Both the position numbers and the translations under genes were made by a program. From Chiua virens (lineage: Eukaryota > Basidiomycota > Agaricomycetes > Boletales > Boletaceae): a stretch of 64,000 bases of DNA. Positions within the stretch are counted from its first letter, which is position 1, and each line of letters begins with the position of its first letter. The stretch lies in assembly GCA_019787685.1 (NCBI GenBank), contig JAHNUO010000017.1, forward strand, positions 496,001-560,000, in the 5' to 3' direction. Below the pieces are notes generated by a model. That model ran no database searches. It was not told the DNA's origin and saw only the letters and a list, made by a program, of their open reading frames with translations. Shown in pieces: positions 11,165 to 24,257 of this stretch.

Positions 11165-14100
11165 ATGTCTGGTCGGCCCGCCGGAAAACCTGACCTCTCT
11201 GGGTACAACTACGGTGCCATTTCTTCCCTTGTCCTTACTGCCGATCGGTCTGCCCTTCCACGACGAGACAAGGAACCGGATGGTGCACCAACCTCGCTCG
11301 CCGGTCGTATAGACCCCAAGGAGATGGGTTCGCGCATCCAACGCGCTGCACCCAAGGACGTTGAAAAGAAGAAGAAAAAAGCCGGAGACGCCGGTCGACA
11401 CGACGCTCTTGAAAAGGCCGCCTCGACGAGACGTCGTGCCGAGGCCGGATTCGGGTTTGACATTATCGAAGCCACCCAAGACGTCGAGGGATTAACGTAC
11501 CGACCACGCACGGTAGAGACGCGGGAGATCTACGAGCTCATGCTTTCGGCCGTGCACCAAATCCTGGGTGACCAAGCTCAGGATATCATTCGCAGTGCCA
11601 CAGATACCGTTCTGGAGACCCTCAAAGACGAGAACAAGAAGGATTTCAACAAGAAAAGAGACCTGGAAGAAATTTTGGGCGGTATCTCCGGCGACACCTT
11701 CTCCCAACTGGTCGCACTCTCGAAAAAGATAACTGACTACGGCGCAGAGGACGAACAGATGGTGGACCCAGATATGGAGCGGAAAGACGCCGAGATTGAC
11801 GAAGAAATTGGCGTCGCGGTAGTCTTCGATGAGGAGGAGCAGGAAGAAGAAGACGAGGAGGGTTACGAAATACGTGACGAGAGTGATGATGACGAGGAGG
11901 AAGAAGGTGAGGAAGAGACAAAGGAGGAAGGCGAAGGAGAGCAGGATGCGGAGACCGACGAACTTGTTATTGGTGGGTCTTCCGCCGCCTCTCGATCTGG
12001 GAAAGCCAAAGCAGATAAGGACGTCGTCTCTCCTCATACTATCGATGGCTTCTGGGTTCAACGACAGATATCCGAGGTCTATCCTGACCCCGTCACGGCC
12101 GCAGACAAAGCTGCCGCAGCACTCTCCATCCTTGGCTCAGAATCAAGTTTGCGGGACTGCGAAAATCAGTTGATGGAACTCTTTGAATACCAGAGTTTCC
12201 ACGTCATCACCAAGTTCTTGAAGAACAGGGACGTGATTGTCTGGTGTACCAAGTTGATGCGAAGCGATGCCGACGAACGAGTTAACGTAGAGGTCGCGAT
12301 GCGGGAGAAGGGTGTCGGATGGATTCTGAGGGAATTGGCGGGCGATCGACAGGCCAAGAAGACTCACGACGATGCGATGGATGTCGACGTCAAAGAGGCA
12401 GTCCCAGCTGTACCCAAAACTGCGACTCTTCCCCCCGGCTTCACGGTCCAGCCGAAGAGGATCCTCGACCTCGAGAGTATGGCATTCAGTCAAGGAGGGC
12501 ACTTGATGTCGAACAAGAAATGCAAGCTTCCGGAGGGATCTTTCAAAAAGAGCGGGAAGGGCTACGATGAGATCCATGTCCCCGCTCCGAAGAAGTACGT
12601 CGGCAAAGATGACGAGCTCGTTCCCATAACAAAGTTGCCAGAGTGGGCACGGGCTGCGTTCACCGTCCCAAAACTCAATCGAGTACAAAGCAAGTTGTTC
12701 CCTGTCGCCTTCGGAACCGACGAGCCATTACTGCTTTGTGCGCCGACTGGTGCTGGAAAGGTGAGTTAAAAGATTACACATTATGGCGTTTCTCATCAAC
12801 TGTTCCAAGACCAACGTTGCAATGTTGACCGTTCTCAACGAGCTGGCAAAATACCGAGACGAAGATACTGGCGAGTTTGCGCTCGATCAGTTCAAGATTG
12901 TCTACGTGGCCCCCATGAAAGCTCTCGTACAAGAGATGGTTGGCAACTTTACCTCCCGTCTTACCTCCACTTTTGGCGTCAAAGTCGGCGAGTTGACCGG
13001 TGATTCTCAAATGACGAAGCAGCAAATATCCGAGACCCAAATCATCGTGACCACGCCGGAAAAGTGGGACGTCATCACTCGCAAGAGCACCGACACTAGC
13101 TATACGAATCTTGTTCGTCTCATGATTATCGACGAGATCCACTTATTGCACGACGAGCGTGGTCCCGTCGTCGAAAGCGTTGTCGCACGTACTATTCGGA
13201 GGATGGAGCAGACTGGTGACTACGTTCGGCTTGTTGGGTTATCTGCAACGCTGCCCAATTACCAAGACGTAGCTACGTTCCTCCGGGTGGACGAATCGAA
13301 AGGGTTATTCTACTTCGACGCCTCGTATCGTCCGTGTGGACTTCAACAACAATTTATCGGTGTCACCGAGAAGAAAGCTATCAAGCGCTTCCAGGTCATG
13401 AACGAAGTCTGCTATGAGAAACTCCTCGACCAAGCCGGGAAGAACCAAACTCTCGTCTTTGTTCATTCCCGCAAGGAGACTGCCAAGACTGCCAAGTTCA
13501 TACGGGATATGGCGTTGGAAAAGGAAACCATCAACCAGTTCATTCGAGCCGACAGTGCCACCGGCGAGATTTTGAAAGCGGAGGTAGAGAACGTCAAGGA
13601 TGGCAACCTGAGGGACCTCCTTCCTTTCGGATTCGCAATTCATCACGCCGGGATGTCGAGGGAAGATAGGACCCTCGTAGAGGACCTCTTCGCGGACGGT
13701 GCCGTACAAGTGTTGGTTTGCACAGCGACCCTCGCATGGGGTGTCAACCTACCCGCACACACCGTCATCATCAAGGGAACGCAGATATATAACCCCGAGA
13801 AAGGTCGATGGGTCGAGTTATCTTCCCAAGATGTGCTACAGATGCTCGGACGTGCTGGACGACCGCAATACGACACCTTCGGTGAAGGCATTATCATCAC
13901 GAATCACTCCGAACTTCAGTACTACCTATCGCTTATGAACCAGCAACTACCCATCGAATCGCAATTCGTCTCGAAGTTAGCAGACAATTTGAATGCGGAA
14001 ATTGTGCTCGGAACGGTTAGGAATCGCGACGAAGCCGTGCAATGGTTGGGGTATACGTATCTGTGGGTGGATTCTTTTCACTCGTCGGCTGAGTTTCTGA

Positions 14101-17100
14101 CCTATGTAATCAGATATGTGCGCATGCTCAAGTCCCCTGGGCTGTACGGTGTCGGTGTCGATTATCAGGAGGACGATGACGGCCTCGTTCAAAAACGTGC
14201 TGATATCATCCACTCCGCGGCGGCGCTCCTCGAAAAGTGTCAGCTCGTCAAGTACGAGCGTGCTTCCGGCCGGTTCCAAAGCACAGAACTAGGTCGTATT
14301 GCATCGCACTACTACGTGACTTACAACTCGATGGCGACGTACAATCAACACTTGCGGCCGACAATGTCGACGTTGGAACTGTTCCGGGTGTTTGCGCTCT
14401 CGAACGAGTTCAAATTGCTACCGGTGAGTGAACAGAGCCTTTGCCGTCGGATTGGTTGATTCATCCGATTGTTTCAAGGTACGGCAAGAAGAGAAACTGG
14501 AGCTTGCGAAGCTGCTGGATCGTGTACCTATCCCCGTGAAGGAAGGCGTCGATGAGCCTGCTGCAAAAATCAATGTGCTCCTGCAAGCTTATATCTCTCA
14601 ACTCAAACTCGAAGGTGCGTTCACCCTTACGGTGTTCTTTGTCCTCAAAATTTATGGATATGGTCCAATCTAGGATTTGCTTTAGTAGCAGACATGGTGT
14701 TCGTGCAGCAGTCAGCCGGACGCATATTACGTGCCATGTTCGAAATCTGTCTCAAGCGCGGGTGGGCTGTACCAGCTCGAGCGTGTCTTGCATTGTGTAA
14801 GATGGTGGAGCGACGAGTGTAAGTCCTATAATTCCAATGAACGTCGTTTCATGCCTGATTGATTGTACCCAGATGGGGCTCGATGACACCCCTTCGCCAG
14901 TTCAAGGGCGTGCCGCAAGAAGTGGTCAGGAAGGCCGAGATAAACCATTTCGTAAGTCTGTGACTATCGCTGATGCAGGTGTTGATAAAGCTTCCTCTTT
15001 GCTCTAGCCGTGGTACCGATATTTTGATCTGGACCCTCCTCAGCTTGGAGAACTCGTCGGTATTTCCAATGCCGGACGTCTTATCCATCGACTGGTCCAT
15101 AACTTCCCTAAACTACAGTACGCATCTATCCCTCTACGAGAACCGTCGTGACTGAAATTTCCAGATTGCAAGCACAAGTACAACCCATAACCCGCTCCCT
15201 GCTGCGAATTGACTTGTCTATTGTCCCCGACTTCCGCTGGGAGGAAAAAATCCATGGGAACGCAGAATCGTTCTTCATTCTTGTTGAGGACGTTGACGGG
15301 GAGATCATACTTTTCCACGATTTGTTCATCCTGCGTCAACGTTACGCCGAAGATGAGCACAACGTCACCATCACCGTCCCAATGTTCGAACCAGTCCCTC
15401 CCAATTACTACATTTCAGTGGTATCCGAACGATGGTTACACGCGGAAACGAAGCTCCCGATCTCATTCAAGCACCTCATCCTTCCCGAAAAATTCCCGCC
15501 TCCGACACCACTCCTCGACCTCCAACCCCTCCCTCTCTCTGCCTTGCATAACAAGGAATACGAGGCCATCTACTCGAATACGATTCAGACGTTCAACAAA
15601 ATCCAAACCCAAGTGTTCCAAGCCCTCTACACTTCTGATGAAAACGTTTTCGTTGGCGCTCCCACCGGAAGCGGGAAAACGATCTGTGCCGAATTTGCGT
15701 TGCTGAAGCTATGGAACAAGAAGGATAACTCCAGAGCGGTCTGTGTGGAGCCCTACCAAGAGATGGTCGATCAGCGTGTTGCGGAATGGCGTCGCAAATT
15801 CAGCGGGGTCCAGGGTGGGAAAGAGATCGTGAGTTTGACGGGCGAGACGAGTGCAGACTTGCGTTTGCTGGAGAAAGGTGATGTTATCGTGTGTACGCCC
15901 AGTCAGGTAAGTGGTGTGGACATGACGGATTTTCTGCTTACTGATTCATTCGGTAGTGGGATGTTCTATCACGAAGATGGCGACAAAGGAAGAACGTGCA
16001 GACGATTGCCCTCCTTATTGCGGATGAGATTCAGCTCGTCGGCGGGGAAGTGGGTCCCACGTACGAGGTGATCATTTCGCGTACGCGTTACGTCTCTGCA
16101 CAAACCGAAACCAAGACGCGTGTCGTCGCCTGTGGTGTATCGCTTTCAAATGCTCGTGATCTCGGAGAGTGGATAGGCGCTCCATCGCATGCTATCTTCA
16201 ATTTCTCACCAAGGTAGGCGACTTAATGCTGTTGATGCACTCATTGCTCACGACTCATCTAGCTCGCGACCTTTAGACTATGGACATCCATCTCCAAAGC
16301 TTTACCATCCCCCATTATCCCTTCCCTAATGATCGCCATGTCCAAGCCAGCATACCTGGCCATTGTGGAGTATGCGCCAACCAAGCCCGTCATTATGTTC
16401 GTTTCATCGCGTCGCCAGTGTCGAATGACCGTGGACGACATACTCTTGCATTGTACTGCAGATGAAAACCCCGACCGGTTCCTGAACATAGACGAGAAGG
16501 ATTTGCAGCCGCACCTCGACCACATTAGCGACAAGGGTCTCGTGGAGTGTTTGAAACATGGAATTGGGTATTACCACGAAGCACTAGACAAGCAAGACAA
16601 AGTCATCGTGGAGCGCTTGTTTGCTTCAGGCGCGATCCAGGTCTTGGTGGCTTCCAAGGTACGTCTGCATTCATTATGGAGAGGACTCACGCCGAAACCA
16701 TTGGACAGGACACTGCATGGAGTCTCCCGGTGGCGAGCTACATGGTCATCATCATGGGCGTGCAATACTATGAAGGCAAGGAACATCGCTACGTGGATTA
16801 TCCGGTCATGGACGTGCTCCAGATGATGGGCAGAGCTTGTCGTCCAAAGGAGGACGACCGCAGCCGATGCGTGCTCATGTGTCAGCAGACACGCAAGGAC
16901 TTTTACAAGAAGTTCTTGTCGGAGGGGTTGCCGATCGAGTCCCACCTTTCGACACACATGTTGCACGACTACTTCTTGGCTGAGATTGCGGTCAAAACGA
17001 TCGAGAACAAGCAGGACGCCATGGTAAGCGGAGATTTCGATCGTTTGGCATCGCAAGGATCGCTGACAGAACTCGTCACAGGATATTCTAACGTGGTCTT

Positions 17101-18482
17101 ACTTCTACCGCCGGATGACCCAGAACCCGAACTACTACAACCTGCACAACGTCAGTCATCAAGCATTGTCGGACCACTTGTCGGAGTTAGTCGAGAACAC
17201 GCTGCAAGATCTCGTGAACTCGAAATGCATTGCGATCGGTGGGTCGATATAGGTGATGACTATATGCGCTTGCCTGCTCACTTTCTTTACAGAGGACGAA
17301 ATGGACGTCTCTGCGCTCAACCTTGGCATGATCGCAGCCTACTACAATATCTCCTGTAAGTAATAGATCGTGTTTTTACACACATCGCTAATCATGCCCG
17401 TAGACGTCACTGTCGAGGTCTATACGCTCTCGTTGAAAGAGCGTACCAAATTAAAAGGCTTGCTCGAAGTCGTCTCCTCTTCCGCAGAATTTGAAGCCAT
17501 CCCGATTCGCCGCCATGAAGACGTCGTGCTCCGCCGTATTTACGACCGCCTCCCAGTCAAACTTGAGCAGGCAGATTTCGAGGCACCGCACTTTAAGACG
17601 TTCCTCCTTCTGCAAGCACACTTTTCACGTATCCAGTTACCCCCTGATCTCGCTGCGGATCAGGTGTTGGTGCTGGAGAAAGTGCTGAACTTGCTGTCGG
17701 CATGTGTGGATGTCATGTCGTCGAACGCGTGGTTGAATGCGCTTGGAGCGATGGACTTGTCGCAGATGTGCGTACAATCGATGTGGGAGACGGATTCACC
17801 GTTGAAACAAATACCACACTTTGAGCCCGAGGTGCGTTCTCTCGATGACCCACGGGAGATGTGGGATTGATCATTCATCCAGGTTATCAAACGTTGCAAG
17901 AGTGCAGGCATCGAATCTGTGTATGACATTATGGAGATGGAAGACGACCAACGAAGTGAGCTGCTACAAATGGACATTCGACAGATGTGAGTGATTGAAT
18001 TCGGAGGTGTTCACGCATACTGAGTTTCGGTTGTCAGGCGAGACGTAGCCAAGTTCGTCAATGCGTACCCCACGCTCGACGTGTCATATGAACTCGTCAA
18101 GGGAGAGCACACCGCTGGCACGCCCATCCTGATCAAGGTCTCCCTCTCCCGAGACGCAGACGAAGAAGATCCTGACGACCAGACCGTCGTGGCGCCGTTC
18201 TACCCTGCGAAGAAGATGGCCAACTGGTGGGTCGTCGTGGGTGAGCCGAGCACGCGGCAACTCCTCGCCATCAAGCGCGTCACCATCAGCAAGAACCTGG
18301 TCGTGAAACTCGAATTCACGCTACCGAAAGGAACGCATGCGCTGAAGCTGTATGTGATCTGTGACTCGTACGTCGGGGCAGATCACGACCTGAGCTTGGA
18401 TCCGATTGACGTGGCGGAAGGGGAAGAAAGCGATAGTGATGAGGACGAGGACGAGAGTGGGGATGACGCGATGGAGGAATGA
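11165..18482 (+). CDS. BRR2: U5 snRNP ATP-dependent RNA helicase BRR2 (SNRNP200)
   Basis: Encodes the Ski2-like helicase that unwinds U4/U6 snRNA to activate the spliceosome. I read 15 exons (introns start at 12761, 14424, 14615, 14819, 14952, 15118, 15907, 16214, 16659, 17024, 17239, 17356, 17832 and 17987), giving 2190 aa, near the family's usual ~2150. An acidic N-terminal region is followed by cassette 1 with PTGAGK (527-532), DEIH (640-643) and SATLPN. Cassette 2 follows with PTGSGKT (1393-1399) and DEIQ (1497-1500), each with a Sec63 region. Cassette 2 lacks canonical motifs, as is known for BRR2, where it acts as a regulatory scaffold. Near 16263-16323 two extra T residues displace a conserved segment; an acceptor at 16276 would keep the frame open (see findings). 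The ATG at 11165 was chosen because the product matches the family from that point. Confidence 0.95.
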
Positions 18483-18865
18483 GAACGTTGTGTTGTACTT
18501 TGATGTTTGTTCGATTTGATTTTTGCTTTCTATACATGAACGCAGCATGATTCCTAGCACTTTCAGCATAATTTGCACGTGAGGCATGTTGCGAGCGTCG
18601 AACTGGCAGCCTAGCCTAAGCCACCGTTGCAAGTATGCGCCGATCATCGCCAAACCAGGCGCCTTCTGCCTTCGAATCAACTTTGACGAGTTCCTATAGC
18701 GCGGGGCTATGCTGCTTCGATGATCAAGTACTGGCTTCAAATACACCGTGACCGTGACTCGCGTCAAAGTCATGAGCAAACTCGTCCAAACCTAGCCAGA
18801 CCTAGCCAGGCTAAAATACGTACCCTAGGTACAATAGATCTAATCACACTACAAAGGTTACTTAT
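18483..18865. other. BRR2 3' region
   Basis: T-rich sequence follows the BRR2 stop, as expected for a 3' UTR. Short direct repeats of CTAGCCAG occur at about 18790-18810. No gene is supported. Confidence 0.4.
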
Positions 18866-19123
18866 GTGGCACAGCCTGGGGTCCCTATCTTACACGGCGT
18901 CAGTGCACTGGGAGTATTGCTTGCATTCTACCATTGTGATGCAACGGGAAGTGTCATTGATCCTGCAGCCGAGGCCATCTCTGACGATCCCATCGATGCA
19001 AATGCCACTGAAACTAGACCTGTAGCACGCTGGAACACGCATTTGTTTTCAGATAGAAGATATGACCATCTGGTCCAGTTGGCCACAGATATAAAGAATA
19101 TGGCACAAGAGCTTGAGGTTTGA
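18866..19123 (+). pseudogene. 3' fragment of an unnamed fungal family (paralogue at 28.0-28.5 kb)
   Basis: An 85-codon frame ends in TGA with the segment YDHLVQLATDIKNMAQELEV. It aligns along its whole length with the last third of the frame at 28010-28528: both share a VP-L-G-SAL core, a -FY-C-AT- strand, a -RW- pair and the terminal amphipathic helix. Only the C-terminal part is present here, with no upstream exon, so it is probably a truncated copy. Function unknown. It lies between the convergent BRR2 and TPS2 genes. Confidence 0.5.
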
Positions 19124-19492
19124 ACCAATGGTCTCTTTTCCGGATTGTCTGTAATGTAGGATTATCGTTGGGCTCAAATTCGAGTGTAGATTCAATACTC
19201 ATCCGAGTCATCACGTCCCTCAAACTACCTTAGGGAGGAAGTTTCCGTTCCCAGTGAACCCAGTGAACCCTCGGTAATATTCGTGACCTGGACATAGTAC
19301 CAAACGACAGGTTTCCATTCTACATCAACCATATCACTGTAAACCCTGGACACAACACAGCGCGACTGCAGCGACAAATAACAACTACTATCGTCGAGAC
19401 ATCTACGCCCACTACCTGATATCATAATAAATAGCCAACACAAACAGCGAGATAAATGAAAGCCAAAAGTATGGATATCGTCGTCCTCGACA
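19124..19492. other. TPS2 3' flank
   Basis: No gene. The reverse strand of this segment is the downstream flank of the trehalose-phosphatase gene. Much of it (to about 19225) is also present after the dead copy, at 35801-36090, so the duplication extended past the stop codon. Confidence 0.6.
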
Positions 19493-22400
19493 TCACAAAT
19501 AACTCTTCGATTCCCCTCCAGCCCCGACGCTAGGACCATGGCCAACAGCCTCGTGTCCGGTGCCAGGCCCAGACACAGACGTCCCACCCCGACTTGTCTC
19601 CCCAACGAGATGCAGCATGTGATTGACTACCTCTTCCGGTGTTGTGACATGCCAACTCGCCAACGTCCGTTTCGTACTCGCTCCGACGGCCGTCGTGAAA
19701 ATCGCGTCGTGCGCAATCGCCAATTCGACCGCTGGCGGGGGAACGCCGTCGTTGTTGTCGACAAGGGTGACCGATAACGGGGGTTCGAGGTAGACTTTGC
19801 CGGTCGCGTTGGATGGGAAGACGTGCAGCGCTCGGAACATATCTTCGTCGGTCTAGAAAGAGGGCGGACATGGACGTCAATGCGTGAGTTGGACCATCGA
19901 TGAAGCAAGCGCATGACGTCGTCACCTTGTCATCACCCGCGCAAAAGATAAATTCCGCATCGGGGTTCATGTACAGAATCCGCTTGACGATCTCGCCCTA
20001 TTTTTGGAATACATGCAAAGGAAGATCTGAGCAAGGTTGGACGATCTCGGACAGATAGGGAGCGGACCTTGTTCACAGCCAATGGGCGAACCTCGAGGTT
20101 CTTCTTCCCGACCAGTACTTCAATGGGACGTTTGTGCGCCAAGTTGTTCTCCAGCAAGTCTTGACACTGTCTGCACTGAAACAGTCTACGAGATAGCCAT
20201 GAGCACACGTTCGGTCCATGAAAGACTGGAAAAAAGGGGGCCGACGAACTCACCCCCATTCGGGATCACTCGACCGATAATGCCACGTGATCGAACTCTT
20301 CTTGACCTCGATATGACTTCCCGTCGTCCTCTCCGTATAATACCTAAAGATCTCCGCCACCTCGTCCATCCATCCCATATCCAGCTGTGATGTAAAGTTG
20401 ACCCAGGTATCTTCGTCATCCGTGGCGGTAGTCTTCCCATTGCCGTTAAAGGGTGCACGGATGAATCCACCGTGTTCGGCACTCATGCCAAGATGCTTGA
20501 TGTGTCCGAGGTGCATCTCCAAGAAAGCCTGGTCACGACCAGAGACAATGTAGACAATGTTGCGAGGATCAACAACCAGCTTCGTGAGGGCGTTCAGCGC
20601 GTCGAACGAAGGAAGCGCCATAGACGGCGTCTTTACGATAGGCGTAAGCGTACCCTAAGAATCCAGCGTTATTGCATCAACACCAGAATCAAAACATATG
20701 GATGAGCATACGGACATCATAATCGAACAAGAATAGGCGCTTGCTTGCACTGTCGTACTTGGATTTGATGAGCTCTTTAGGGAGGTAAGGTGTCCCACGA
20801 GAGCTCGTCTGGCCATTGATCTGTGACAAGAGCATCTTGACAAGCAGCGCTGCCCACGTGTGTGAGGTGTGCGTGGTCACGATTTGGTGGAGCGCGGCGT
20901 GTCTGGTCTCCTTGGAGGTCGAGGACATAAGGAGACCAGCATTCATCGCTGCTGCAACATCCTTTTGGAACAAGCCAATCAAACACCACGCATGACGGCG
21001 TCGATACGAAAATACATACTCCGAGATCCCACGGGTTAACTTGCAATGCTTGACTCATGTGTTGACTGATGCCCATGAATTCACTCAGGACGAGGGGTGA
21101 TCGTTTCGTGCGGTCTTGGGCGATAACAAACTCCATCGAGGTCGTGTTCATACCATCGCGTAATGGCGTAATCACCCCTAAATCTGCGACTGAAAGAAGA
21201 GCGTAAAACTCGTCCTTTTTAATTGATTGATGGCTACGCAAGTGCAAAAGGGTCAGCATTCGATATAGTGCGGTAAAGGTAGATGAGGTCGAGGGTATAT
21301 GCATCCAAGAACGACGACGTACTAATGATGAACGGGTATAAAATCCAAGCTGCCATATTCTCCATTAATATGTGCGACCAATTCCGAGACTTGACGTTCC
21401 AGTTTCGGCGAATCCGTGAGCGACGGCGACGTCACCTGGATAAGTACCACTTGGCCTTGCCATTCAGGGTAATCATGTAGGAGTTTCTCAAAGGCACGAA
21501 GCTGTATTAGGAGTCATTAACATGTCAAATCCAGGGACAGACAGACACGGAGAAGGGCGAATCTTGCCTCTAGATGGACATACCTTTTGGACAACTCCCT
21601 TGACAACATCTAGTTTGTCTCTTCCCACGATGATCTTCTTATCCGCATACAACGCCCGGAGAGCCTCCAACTTTGGCTGGACACCAGGTCGCAACGTGTC
21701 CCTTGCTACACGTTCAGCATCGATGCCGACCGGGCAGTGAGAGACAGCAACAATGTGTCCCTGTACATCGATACCTATATATTTGTTTTCGGGAGAGTTA
21801 GACGACGGATGGGCAGAGGATATATGCGAGCCAGTGTTCAGGGCGGAAGACGTATTCGCAGGAGTGGGGCCCGGCACAGAACGGGTCGTCGTCTCGTATC
21901 CGCAGACGCGGACACAAGTGGATGTGAAGTGGCGGGAGTACGAGTAAGTCTGGAAACAAACAAGGTTGGCAGCGAGCATTCCATCGAGAATCTCCTTGCG
22001 ACCTGATTCGTTCATGAGATTTAGCAAGGACAAACAAGTTGGCAGCTCCAACTTACGCGGCAAGCATCTGAATACCTCTGAACTCGGGAACGGTGTGTGA
22101 ACGAACAACCCGATGATTCTGTGGAGGAGGCACTCTGATCAGAATGAGTTTACAGGCGGCATGGAAGTGGACGCACACGTCAGCACCCCTTTCACCCACT
22201 GTCCCCCGCAATAACTTCGGTACGAGAAGGAGGTGGTAGTCATGTACCCAAATAAGATCACCCGGCTTAAGTATGGACGCGATGCGCTCTGCGAAGACTT
22301 GCTGTGCCTTTTGTGCCGAAATGAGAATCAACGTTGGTGATGTGGCAGCAAAGCTCAGCGTACCTGTTCGTAATGTGCCCAATGTGCATCCGCCGACGCA

Positions 22401-23523
22401 TACTCTGTGGCAACGTCCTGCCAGAGCAGGTAATGGAACAATGGCCAAAGTGCTTCGAGTTTCACAAGTTGGTGTCAGCATGTCATGTGAGGAAACAAGA
22501 GAACGAAGGGAATGACGTCAATGATGTCTCTCCACAAGATTGATACGCATATGGGTAGCGCACTTGACGAGGTCGAACATAGTGTCATAGTCTCGACGGT
22601 GTGATCGTGAAGATCAAGAGATCAAATGAAATCAAGCGATCGCCAAGCAGGGTTCGTGCGAGCACCCACAAGGCGGATCAACACGGTACGAATAAGATTA
22701 TCTGGAAGCGATCAAGCATTCCCAGAGATATGGCCTCGAGTGCATAAATGGAAATTGCGCGCCGAATATGCGGGACGAAAGCCGAGTGCCATACGGCTCG
22801 ATAAGATTGCCGTATCGCAGCAACGAGAGAAAGTGAGCGCGAAGAAAAACACTCACTCGTTTTGCAATACCCCTCATAGTGTCCGTGTGCAACCTTGTCT
22901 TCCAGCCAGACCGGAACGTACTCGAGCTTGCCCTTGTTCCCTTCGATACCCTGACCCTGGCCGTCTTCATCGTATCCGACTAGCTCCGTCTGCAACGCCT
23001 CTTTATCAGCCTGGCTGACAAGATGGCTCGGAATCTGATGCTCCACGCTACCGGCGCTTCCTGGATTCTCCTCTGCAGAAGCAGCACCCTCGGAAGGAAG
23101 TGAAAGGATATCCCCGGTCCATCCTACGACGAGCTGGTCGTGCGTGGCAGAGAGGGAGCGGATACCCGAGATCATTGCAGCGTGGCCGTACCTGGGCGCT
23201 AGCTTCCACCGCTTGGAAGGAACAGAGGATGCCTGGTGTTGTCCTGCCTGGGCATCGTCGCCATTAGGGCTAGCAGGGACGTCACCGTAGAGGGTAGGTG
23301 GGGACGGAGGAGGACTGAGGACGCCTGCTGTAGCCGGTGAGGAGTGGTTGATGAGGGTAGGGACGACGGGGAGGTAGTGGCAGACGTGGACAATTCTCCC
23401 CGAGAGTTGTACGCCGTGGGGTTTGTGAGTCTCTTCGAGTGCACGCACTTGCTCGCGGACGGCATCGAGAGAGATGTCGTCGCCAGCGCGGGTGTATGGT
23501 TCTTGGAAGGAGTCTAGTGACAT
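19493..23523 (-). CDS. TPS2: trehalose-6-phosphate phosphatase (TPS2-type, GT20 plus HAD domains)
   Basis: Removes phosphate from trehalose-6-phosphate to give trehalose, a cytosolic stress and storage sugar. I read 12 exons: 23523-22857, 22452-22364, 22307-22177, 22118-22057, 22002-21584, 21501-21323, 21233-21020, 20961-20716, 20654-20254, 20185-20068, 19997-19926 and 19852-19493. They give 985 aa in consistent phase. The N-terminal glycosyltransferase-20 region includes DLIWVHDYHLLLVP and GLFVHTPFPSSEVFRCLP. The C-terminal HAD phosphatase has FDYDGTLTP (Asp667, Asp669) split by an intron, and GDDKTDEDMF (863-872). TPS2 rather than TPS1 is favoured by the intact HAD motifs and the long N-terminal extension. 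Intron 1 is unusually long (about 404 nt). A dead inverted copy lies at 32.7-36.1 kb. Confidence 0.93.
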
Positions 23524-24257
23524 GAGTGGTGGTGCAGAGAAGAAGGGAGGAAGGGCGAAGCAAGAGCTTATATGCACGATGGAAAATAGATTATCTGCAG
23601 AATCGAGAGTGGATTTGGGATACTGACGGATGATTTGAGGTCGGTGTGCTGGATTAGGACACCCTTGTTACGAACTGCATGTCGACGCTCACAAGAGTCG
23701 AAATCCACTTACAAGGGTAATAAGAGCAGCCTGGACAGTCTCGACGTTGTGTTCGGGGTGTTGGTCGCTGGCGCCCACGATGAGCAGGGAGTGCAAGTGA
23801 CCGCGTCCATTTCACGGCATCGCCCGGACCGATGCCGGACCTTCCAATCTTGTACGCCGATGTCCCTTTTCCACGGCCCAGAACCAAAACAACTCCTCCG
23901 ATTTGACGCGCGTTTGACGTGGACATGCACACAATACGAACGTGCAGCTACTTTCGGGACCACTCGGCTCGTCCACTTACGCCTTGAAAATCAGATCCGA
24001 GAACATCCCGATTGCCATGAGGCGGTCCTTGCCTTAGTCCAGACCCAACATTAAGTAATTATAACGAGTAACGTCCGATCGGTGCTCGCGGATTGATAGC
24101 GGAACAAGAGATCTTCCGCTGTCCAGATGTCTCACTTAAACTTCATGGGGAGGATCAGTGGCATTGTCCAAGTCCGTCCTTTCCAATGCATCTATTTTTA
24201 CAGGTATCAAGCAGGCTAATCCTATCACATATTCAAAGACGACATCAATTTCCTCCC
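23524..24257. other. TPS2 promoter region and intergenic spacer
   Basis: The frame of TPS2 exon 1 is open for 18 codons above the chosen Met, but I treat that as leader because the product from 23523 has the family start. Short ORFs on both strands between 23635 and 24054 show no motif. The 3' flank of the endoglucanase gene occupies the right end. Confidence 0.4.

Noticed and set aside
11492..12061. 189-codon minus-strand frame with many hydrophobic residues
   Set aside because: It is the complement of the acidic Glu/Asp-rich region of BRR2, which makes long Leu/Phe/Val runs on the other strand.
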